Assembly (NCBI RefSeq): GCF_000185845.1
Contig: NZ_GL629647.1
Location: forward strand, 375,071 to 387,498
Reading direction: 5' to 3'
Length of the DNA stretch: 12,428 nucleotides
From: Segatella salivae DSM 15606
GTDB lineage: Bacteria > Bacteroidota > Bacteroidia > Bacteroidales > Bacteroidaceae
The notes under the pieces were generated by a model, which was given only the letters and a program-made list of their open reading frames with translations, was not told where the DNA came from and ran no database searches. Position 1 is the first letter of the stretch, and each line of letters starts with the position of its first letter. Below, one piece after another: positions 7,127-12,428 of the stretch. The position numbers and the translations under genes were made by a program.

Positions 7127-7471
7127 ATGCCAAGATCAGTAAATCATGTTGCTTCTAAAGCAAAAAGAACAAGAATTCTGAAGCTCACTAAAGGTTATTA
7201 TGGAGCAAGAAAGAATGTTTGGACGGTAGCAAAGAACACCTGGGAAAAAGGTCTCACCTATGCATATCGCGATCGTCGTAATAAGAAACGCAATTTCCGT
7301 GCATTGTGGATTCAGCGTATTAATGCTGCTGCTCGACTCGAAAACATGAGCTATTCAACTTTGATGGGTGCACTTCATAAAGCAGGTATAGAGATTAACC
7401 GTAAGGTTCTTGCTGACCTCGCAGTTAATAATCCTGAAGCATTCAAGGCTATTGTTGACAAAGTAAAATAA
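7127..7471 (+). CDS. rplT: 50S ribosomal protein L20
   Basis: A 114-residue early-assembly protein that binds 23S rRNA; in E. coli and Bacillus it is also the repressor of its own operon. Diagnostic segments are MPRSVNHVASKAKRTRILK with GYYGARKN in the basic N-terminal extension, FRALWIQRINAAAR in the centre, and the C-terminal LMGALHKAGIEINRKVLADLA. The length is close to the usual 115-120. It is the last gene of the infC operon; an intrinsic terminator starts 26 nt after its stop codon. Confidence 0.98.
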   Translation: MPRSVNHVASKAKRTRILKLTKGYYGARKNVWTVAKNTWEKGLTYAYRDRRNKKRNFRALWIQRINAAARLENMSYSTLMGALHKAGIEINRKVLADLAVNNPEAFKAIVDKVK

Positions 7472-7496
7472 GCTTTTAGATTAAAAATAGCATATT

Positions 7497-7542
7497 AAAG
7501 AGAGTGAATTACAATAATAGTAATTCACTCTCTTTTCATTTT
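7497..7542 (+). terminator. Rho-independent terminator after rplT
   Basis: A perfect 16-bp stem: AAAGAGAGTGAATTAC at 7497-7512 pairs with GTAATTCACTCTCTTT at 7520-7535 around a 7-nt AT loop. The T-rich tail TCATTTT follows. The A-run on the left arm would also give a U-run on the other strand, so it could work in both directions. Confidence 0.92.
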
Positions 7543-7665
7543 ACAATATTTATTTCAACAAGTGGTAATATCTTTCAATGCATATTCAATCCTATAAAAG
7601 CCCACCATAGACTACCCTACTATTGAAAAACTATGCAAAACATCTTCTTTCTTATTTTTTTTTCT

Positions 7666-7673
7666 TATTTTTG
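7666..7673 (+). promoter_or_regulatory. Candidate -7 element for the PD40 protein operon
   Basis: TATTTTTG matches TAnnTTTG and lies 22 nt before the ATG at 7696, so the leader would be very short. No good TTTG is seen 19-21 nt upstream. The region is T-rich, so a chance match is possible. A new promoter is expected here because a strong terminator lies just upstream. Confidence 0.45.
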
Positions 7674-7695
7674 TAACTCTTACATTTAATAAGAA

Positions 7696-8859
7696 ATGAA
7701 AATAAAAGATACATTATTATATATATGCATTGTGTGTGTGTTACCCACAACATCAGTTGATGCGCAAAACCATCAGAAAGTAAAGACTAAGGCTTCAAAG
7801 ACACAACGTATGGGTATTAAACACAGCATGAACAACGCTTTGTTTACAGAGATGTTGCCATCAACAGCGAAAATATTATTCGTTGATAGTGTTATTGTAG
7901 ACAAACAAGACTTCTTCAGGCACATCCCTTTTGATAAAGTATCGGGACAATTCACAAAAACCTCAAGTTTTATTCATGGAGTTGATGAGCCAAACATGGT
8001 AACTTTCTTAAATGGTTTACAAGATAAGGCTTATATATCCAAGGGAGATTCAACACAATCAACAATCTTTTATACTGATAAGATTGGTGGGCAATGGATG
8101 AAACCTACACGAATCGCAGCAATCGATGATACTTATTTGCAAGCAAACTATCCTTTCATGATGCAGGATGGAGTAACTCTTTATTTTGCAGCAAAAGGCA
8201 ATCATAGCATTGGTGGTTATGACTTGTTTATGACAAGATACAATAGTGAGCAGCATAGCTTCTACAATCCAGAGAATATAGGCTTGCCTTATAACTCCCC
8301 ATCAAACGATTATTTACTAGCTATTGATGAGGTACATGAGTTAGGTTGGTTGGTAACCGATCGAAGAATGCCAGAAGGAAAGGTTTGTATTTACACCTTT
8401 ATTCCAACTAGACAGCGGCTTTCCTATGAGAAAGATAATTTTACAGCTAAACAGCTTGAGGCTCAAGCACAAATAACTTCAATTGCTTCTACATGGAAGA
8501 ATGGGAATCGCGAACTTGCACTAAAACGCTTAAATGATCTTATTTCAACTCATAAAATTATGAGAAAGGAGAAAACTCGCCTCCATTTTTTTGTGAATGA
8601 TGAAGTTGAATTGAATGATATTACAGAGTTTAAACCAGAGAATCAGTCAAGAATCTCTAATTTACTAAAACTCAAAACACAAATAAAGCAACAAGAAACG
8701 GAGTTAGAGAATCTCAGAGAACGTTATAGAAATTCTTCTCAAACAAGTAAGAAAGAGCTCTCAAAATCAATTATAAACGGAGAGAAACAGCTGTATGACA
8801 TGCAACAGAAAGCTTCAAACTTAGAAAAAGAAATACGTAATATAGAAAACCTTAAATAA
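7696..8859 (+). CDS. Exported PD40 (WD40-like beta-propeller repeat) protein with C-terminal coiled coil, function unknown
   Basis: A 387-residue protein. Residues 1-23 are a type I signal peptide: K2/K4, hydrophobic core LLYICIVCVL, then the VDA|Q cleavage site. It is therefore periplasmic or exported. Residues ~100-240 carry PD40-like beta-propeller blades. The best is NYPFMMQDGVTLYFA followed by GGYDLFMTRYN (173-183), and another lies around NDYLLAIDE...GWLVTDRR (204-224). PD40 blades are common in Bacteroidota OmpA-family and gliding/secretion-associated proteins. There is no OmpA peptidoglycan-binding domain here. Instead, residues ~320-387 are a strong coiled coil rich in Lys, Glu and Gln. 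It is the first gene of a tight cluster, 8 nt before the phosphorylase. The partner is not identifiable; a cell-envelope structural or scaffolding role is only a guess. Confidence 0.75.
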   Translation: MKIKDTLLYICIVCVLPTTSVDAQNHQKVKTKASKTQRMGIKHSMNNALFTEMLPSTAKILFVDSVIVDKQDFFRHIPFDKVSGQFTKTSSFIHGVDEPNMVTFLNGLQDKAYISKGDSTQSTIFYTDKIGGQWMKPTRIAAIDDTYLQANYPFMMQDGVTLYFAAKGNHSIGGYDLFMTRYNSEQHSFYNPENIGLPYNSPSNDYLLAIDEVHELGWLVTDRRMPEGKVCIYTFIPTRQRLSYEKDNFTAKQLEAQAQITSIASTWKNGNRELALKRLNDLISTHKIMRKEKTRLHFFVNDEVELNDITEFKPENQSRISNLLKLKTQIKQQETELENLRERYRNSSQTSKKELSKSIINGEKQLYDMQQKASNLEKEIRNIENLK

Positions 8860-8867
8860 AAACGAAT

Positions 8868-9746
8868 ATGAAAGAAAAGAAATATTTTGCACCATCAGAA
8901 CTCATTATAAATGAAGATGGAAGTGTTTTTCATTTACATCTTAAACCAGAACAATTAGCGGACAAAGTAATTTTAGTTGGTGATCCCGGACGTGTAGCCT
9001 TGGTTGCAAGCCATTTTGAAACGAAGGAATACGAAGTTCAGAGTCGTGAATTCCATACAATTACAGGAACATATAAAGGGAAACGTATCACTGTTCAAAG
9101 TACAGGAATTGGTTGTGACAATATTGACATCGTGTTAAATGAGTTAGATGCTTTAGCGAATATAGACTTCACTACACGTACAGAGAAAGAAACACATAGA
9201 ACACTATCCCTTGTTCGCATCGGAACCTGTGGTGGTTTGCAGCCCAATACACCTGCAGGAACCTATATTGCCAGTGTTAAGAGTATTGGTTTTGATGGCC
9301 TATTAAACTTTTATGCAGGTCGAAATGAAGTATGTGATCTTCAATTTGAAGAAGCTTTCAAACAACATATGCATTGGAATCCCTTATTGTGTTCACCATA
9401 TGTTATTGATGGTGATAAAGAGTTAATCGACAGAATTGCACAAGATGATATGGTAAGAGGGGTTACAATTGCCTGCGGCGGATTCTTCGGTCCACAAGGA
9501 CGGGAACTGCGTGTGCCATTAGCCGACCCAAAACAAAATGAGAAAGTAGAATGTTTTGAATACGAAGGACTACGCATTACGAATTTTGAGATGGAGAGCT
9601 CTGCACTCGCTGGTCTTTCAACGCTTATGGGACATAAGGCTATGACATGTTGCATGGTTATAGCAAATCGCTTAGCAAAAGAGGCAAATACTGGCTATAA
9701 GAATACAATTGACAAACTGATTGAAAAAGTTTTAGAACGGATTTAA
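8868..9746 (+). CDS. Nucleoside phosphorylase, uridine phosphorylase-like (NP-I family)
   Basis: Phosphorolysis of a nucleoside to base plus (deoxy)ribose-1-phosphate in cytoplasmic salvage. Family signatures are phosphate loop GDPGR (38-42), SREFHT (59-64), STGIGCDN (78-85), RIGTCGG (117-123), and the ribose-binding ME motif in NFEMESS (239-245). GPQGRE (208-213) places Q210 and R212 like the uracil-reading Gln-x-Arg of E. coli Udp, which favours uridine over purines. At 292 residues it is longer than E. coli Udp (253), because of an N-terminal extension and an acidic/Thr-rich insert near 100-112. The ATG is 8 nt after the PD40 gene. The TAA overlaps the mnmE ATG by one base (TAATG), indicating coupled translation. 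Exact substrate range, including deoxyuridine or analogues, cannot be read from sequence. Confidence 0.9.
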   Translation: MKEKKYFAPSELIINEDGSVFHLHLKPEQLADKVILVGDPGRVALVASHFETKEYEVQSREFHTITGTYKGKRITVQSTGIGCDNIDIVLNELDALANIDFTTRTEKETHRTLSLVRIGTCGGLQPNTPAGTYIASVKSIGFDGLLNFYAGRNEVCDLQFEEAFKQHMHWNPLLCSPYVIDGDKELIDRIAQDDMVRGVTIACGGFFGPQGRELRVPLADPKQNEKVECFEYEGLRITNFEMESSALAGLSTLMGHKAMTCCMVIANRLAKEANTGYKNTIDKLIEKVLERI

Positions 9747-11110
9747 TGGACAATCATACTATCTGCGCATTGGCAACTGCTACGGGAGGTGCTATTGGTA
9801 TTGTGAGAGTAAGTGGAGAGAAAGCTATAGAAATCACAGATTGCATATTTAAGAGTACGCGACTTAAAACCTTGTGTGATGCAAAAGGAAACTCATTGCA
9901 CTATGGTGAGGTGCATGATAAAGAAGGAAATGTAATTGATGAAGTTCTTGTTAGCATTTTTCGTTCCCCTCACAGCTATACAGGTGAAGATAGTACAGAA
10001 ATATCTTGTCATGGTTCTGCATTTATTTTAGGTCAAGTAATAAAGGCTCTTATTGACTCTGGGTGTCGACAAGCAGAACCAGGAGAGTTCACAAAACGTG
10101 CCTATCTGAATGGTAAGATGGATTTGAGTCAGGCTGAGGCCGTGGCCGATTTAATTGCGTCATCGAATAAAGCATCTCACCAACTTGCACTCAATCAGTT
10201 AAAAGGGCACTTTAGTAGTGAACTATCACAACTTCGAGAACAACTATTAAAGATAACATCACTATTAGAACTTGAGTTAGATTTCTCTGATCATGAGGAA
10301 CTTGAGTTTGCCGACAGAGGGGAACTTGAAGCACTTGCTGAGAAGATTCAACATCGAATATCTGACCTTATTCTATCTTTTGAGACAGGAAACGCCTTGA
10401 AAAAGGGAATTCCTGTAGCCATTGTTGGCAAAACAAATGTAGGAAAGAGCACACTTCTCAATTGTTTGTTACATGAAGATAAGGCTATTGTAAGCAACAT
10501 TCATGGTACAACACGAGATATCATAGAAGATACTACAGAAATAAATGGAATCACCTTTCGATTTATTGATACTGCAGGGATTCGTAAAACAGAAGATTAT
10601 GTTGAACAATTAGGCATTGAAAAAGCTTTCAAAAAAATTGATGAAGCGTCTATTGTATTATGGACTATAGATCAAATACCCACGGCAGATGATATTAATG
10701 AGATGCAACGACTTACTGAAGGTAAAAAACTTCTCATTGTATTTAATAAGATGGATTGCCTTTCTCAACAACAAGTCGATAACCATTTGCCTTTCCGTGT
10801 AATTTATATATCTGCAAAATACAAAGAACATATTAACGAATTAGAAACTGCAATATATGAATCTGCAGATATTCCAACAATTAGAGAGAACAGCGTTATT
10901 GTGACTAATGCACGCCATTATGAGGCTTTGGCGCGAGCAAAAGAAAGTATTCAGCGTGTTATTGATGGAATCCAACTTGGGTTAAGTGGAGATTTGATTA
11001 GTGAAGATCTTCGTCTTTGCCTTGAACAATTAGGCGAAATAACAGGTGGACAGATAACGACGAACGAGGTACTTGGAAATATTTTCAAACATTTTTGCAT
11101 CGGAAAGTAG
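9746..11110 (+). CDS. mnmE: tRNA uridine-5-carboxymethylaminomethyl modification GTPase MnmE
   Basis: With MnmG, MnmE modifies the wobble uridine (U34) of certain tRNAs using a folate-derived one-carbon unit. The N-terminal folate-binding domain spans ~1-118, with TICALATATGGAIGIVRVSG near the start and EPGEFTKRAYLNGKMDLSQAEAV at 111-133. A helical domain follows, with an inserted Ras-like G domain. G1 is GKTNVGKST (228-236), the switch is GTTRD (254-258), G3 is DTAG (275-278) and G4 is NKMD (334-337). The C-terminus ends in the invariant CIGK with catalytic C451. All key residues are present at the normal length of 454. P-loop T230 replaces the Pro seen in E. coli and is probably normal for this phylum. 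The start overlaps the phosphorylase stop. No clear terminator follows. Confidence 0.98.
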   Translation: MDNHTICALATATGGAIGIVRVSGEKAIEITDCIFKSTRLKTLCDAKGNSLHYGEVHDKEGNVIDEVLVSIFRSPHSYTGEDSTEISCHGSAFILGQVIKALIDSGCRQAEPGEFTKRAYLNGKMDLSQAEAVADLIASSNKASHQLALNQLKGHFSSELSQLREQLLKITSLLELELDFSDHEELEFADRGELEALAEKIQHRISDLILSFETGNALKKGIPVAIVGKTNVGKSTLLNCLLHEDKAIVSNIHGTTRDIIEDTTEINGITFRFIDTAGIRKTEDYVEQLGIEKAFKKIDEASIVLWTIDQIPTADDINEMQRLTEGKKLLIVFNKMDCLSQQQVDNHLPFRVIYISAKYKEHINELETAIYESADIPTIRENSVIVTNARHYEALARAKESIQRVIDGIQLGLSGDLISEDLRLCLEQLGEITGGQITTNEVLGNIFKHFCIGK

Positions 11111-11189
11111 ACCTTATTTGGATGTGTTAAATCGGATACAAAACCAATATAGCTAACATGAGATTACAAAAGGAGTTTCAATGGAATAA

Positions 11190-11203
11190 GCATCGGAAAA
11201 TAA
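11190..11203 (+). repeat. Imperfect copy of mnmE 3' end (possible att-like remnant)
   Basis: GCATCGGAAAATAA matches the last 14 bases of mnmE (11097-11110, GCATCGGAAAGTAG) at 12 positions. In the same frame it reads SIGK-stop against CIGK-stop. An aligned TTC codon five codons before CIGK/SIGK is also kept. The spacing is 93 bp. It resembles the duplicated site left when an element integrates at the 3' end of mnmE, but the match is short. Confidence 0.4.
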
Positions 11204-11435
11204 ATTGAAAATTTTGTATTAATTATATTACTTCTGTAGATTCTTTATTGTTATATTCTTACTAGAAATATTAAGTATCAAAATAAATAACTACAAGACG
11301 AAACACTCGCACTACTTTTCGATCCGTACCAATAATTATTGAAGAAATCTTGCTTGAACAATTTAAGAGATGCATAAGTCTATTACTAAATATAGCTGTA
11401 ATATCGTTATAGATTAGGAATATTCAGAATTATCT

Positions 11436-11452
11436 TAACTAATTGTTTGTCA
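11436..11452. repeat. Copy B of 17-bp intergenic motif TAACTAATTGTTTGTCA
   Basis: Sixteen of 17 bases match 5695-5711; the one difference is T for A at position 12. It lies 33 bp left of the inverted pair at the insertion-sequence edge. Confidence 0.5.
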
Positions 11453-11484
11453 GCATCATATATTATTTGTACCTATACATAAAA

Positions 11485-12428
11485 TCCCTCGAACGACCCA
11501 TCACGGGCAGAATCGGGGGAAAACTTAAAAAATCGTCGTGAAGATACAAAAAATTTCTGATATAACACCAACTTTGCCCTTTACAGAGTTCGATTTTTTA
11601 CAGAGCTATCGTGAAAGATTTGCAAAAAGCGAACTTGGACGCATTCATTCCTAGCTCCTCCTAAAGGAGTTGGCTGCAGAGTATACGAACCTTAGCCATA
11701 AGAGCAAGCGAGGCAACAAGCTTCTTTTCTCGGGTGAAGGAGAAATTGCCCTAATGTTCCTTAAGTCATACACAGGTCTGTCTGACGATAGTCTGATAGA
11801 GATGTTTAACGGAAGCATCCACATGCAGATGTTCTGTGGTGTTCTGCTAGCCCCCTCCTATCCCATCAAGGATGGAAAGATTGTAAGTGCCATACGCAAT
11901 CGTCTTGGTCGCATTCTTGACATAAACAGTTTTCAGAGCATATTGTACGCCAAATGGCAAGATTGTCTCAAGGATAAAGATCTATGCTTGACGGATGCAA
12001 CCTGCTACGAGAGCTACCTGCGTTTTCCTACGGATATCAAGCTGCTCTGGGAGTGTTGCCATTGGCTTCACACTCTGCTGGTCTCCGAGCGTAAACACCT
12101 TTCAGAGCGTATTCCGAGATGCAAGTATAATAATATTGACAAGGCCAGGCTTGCATACGCCAAGCAGCGCAAGCACACAGCCTCGTCCACGCGCAAGCTC
12201 AGGAGAAGACTCCTGAGGCTCCTGTCCAAACTCCTTTCTCAATGGAATCGTCTGCATAAACAGTACAATCCTTGCATCTGTCTGTCGGCAGAACAAGAAA
12301 AGCGGCTGTCCGCTGTGCGTGAGGTATGCCTCCAACAGTCAGAACTATTCTCCGGTAAGGAAGTCAAGCCCGTCCCTATCTACGTCCCATTATCAGGGGA
12401 AAGGAAAACAAGCGTGTAGAGTTTGGTG
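11485..12428 (+). mobile_element. Insertion sequence with DDE transposase, left part, runs off the window
   Basis: The content is a degraded transposase gene (11538 onward). Base composition also changes sharply: by count, 64 of 120 bases in 12121-12240 are G or C, while the flanking spacer is strongly AT-rich. The left boundary is not certain. TCCCTCGA (11485-11492) and TCGGGGGA (11513-11520) form a 7/8 inverted pair around 20 nt and may belong to the left end. The right end and any target-site duplication are outside the window. The N-terminal DUF772-like region suggests the IS5/IS1182 superfamily; the exact family is not certain. Confidence 0.7.
11538..12428 (+). pseudogene. Transposase pseudogene (in-frame TAG and frameshift, 3' end cut by window)
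   Basis: From GTG 11538 the frame gives a typical transposase N-terminus (VKIQKISDITPTLPF...SELGRIHS), then TAG at 11652-11654. The same frame continues without another stop from 11655 as LLLKELAAEYTNLSHKSKRG and onward. The longest intact stretch can start at TTG 11670 and ends at TAG 12417-12419. The region around KSKRGNKLLFSGEGEIALMF...LKSYTGLSDDSLIEMFNGSIHMQMFCG is a DUF772-like transposase N-terminal domain. TDATCYESYLRFPTD (near 11991-12035) holds the probable first catalytic Asp. Near the end the correct product moves to the -1 frame: codons from 12368 to 12427 read ARPYLRPIIRGKENKRVEFG, a conserved transposase stretch that the main frame reads as nonsense before stopping. The frames join at about 12362-12370, probably by a small deletion. 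The second and third acidic residues lie beyond the window. Confidence 0.8.

Larger units (their letters stand above)
11111..11537. other. 427-bp AT-rich spacer between mnmE and the insertion sequence
   Basis: No gene, RNA gene or convincing terminator is seen. It contains an imperfect second copy of the mnmE 3' end (11190-11203), one copy of the 17-bp intergenic motif (11436-11452), and an inverted pair (11485-11492 with 11513-11520) that may mark the left side of the insertion sequence. Confidence 0.6.

Noticed and set aside
11652..11654. TAG as a recoded codon
   Set aside because: There is no sign of pyrrolysine or suppressor use in this group, and the gene carries a second lesion.
12345..12428. 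Programmed -1 frameshifting in the transposase
   Set aside because: No slippery heptamer is visible around 12360-12375, and this kind of transposase is normally a single frame. With an additional TAG at 11652, decay is the simpler reading.
1..12428. CRISPR array, tRNA or rRNA genes
   Set aside because: On reading both strands, no regularly spaced repeat series and no tRNA- or rRNA-like stretch were found.

Overview
The window comes from an AT-rich member of the Bacteroidota, most likely Prevotella or a close relative. Three things point there. Promoter-like sites follow the TTTG / TAnnTTTG pattern rather than the sigma70 pattern. Shine-Dalgarno sequences are absent before most genes. The gene families are typical of the group: a periplasmic TPR sensor kinase, a PD40-repeat protein, and an IF3 with a long charged tail. 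The species call is an inference; no rRNA is present.

Left block (1-5487, all minus strand). Read in the direction of transcription it is kdgK (2-keto-3-deoxygluconate kinase), eda (KDPG aldolase), a 1161-residue membrane sensor with a histidine-kinase-type ATPase, and a response regulator cut by the window edge. Spacings are 14 nt, a 20-nt overlap and 5 nt, so this looks like one operon. KdgK and Eda carry out the last two steps of uronate/KDG breakdown to pyruvate and glyceraldehyde-3-phosphate. The sensor has two kinase-like halves. The first has a good ATP-binding domain but no normal H-box. The second has an H-box-like histidine but a degenerate ATPase-like end.

Divergent spacer (5488-6132). 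This holds a promoter candidate for each side, a 17-bp direct repeat, and one copy of a 17-bp motif that recurs after mnmE.

Middle block (6133-7542, plus strand). This is the conserved infC-rpmI-rplT translation operon. There is a hairpin in the infC-rpmI gap and a very clear rho-independent terminator after rplT.

Right block (7696-11110, plus strand). This contains a secreted PD40/coiled-coil protein of unknown function, a uridine-phosphorylase-like nucleoside phosphorylase, and mnmE (tRNA wobble-uridine modification GTPase). They are packed with an 8-nt gap and a 1-nt overlap.

Right edge (11111-12428). A 427-bp AT-rich spacer contains a second, imperfect copy of the mnmE 3' end 93 bp downstream of the gene; mnmE 3' ends are known integration targets of genomic islands. 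Next is an insertion sequence whose transposase is broken by an in-frame TAG and a frameshift, and whose base composition is visibly more GC-rich than its surroundings. It runs off the window.
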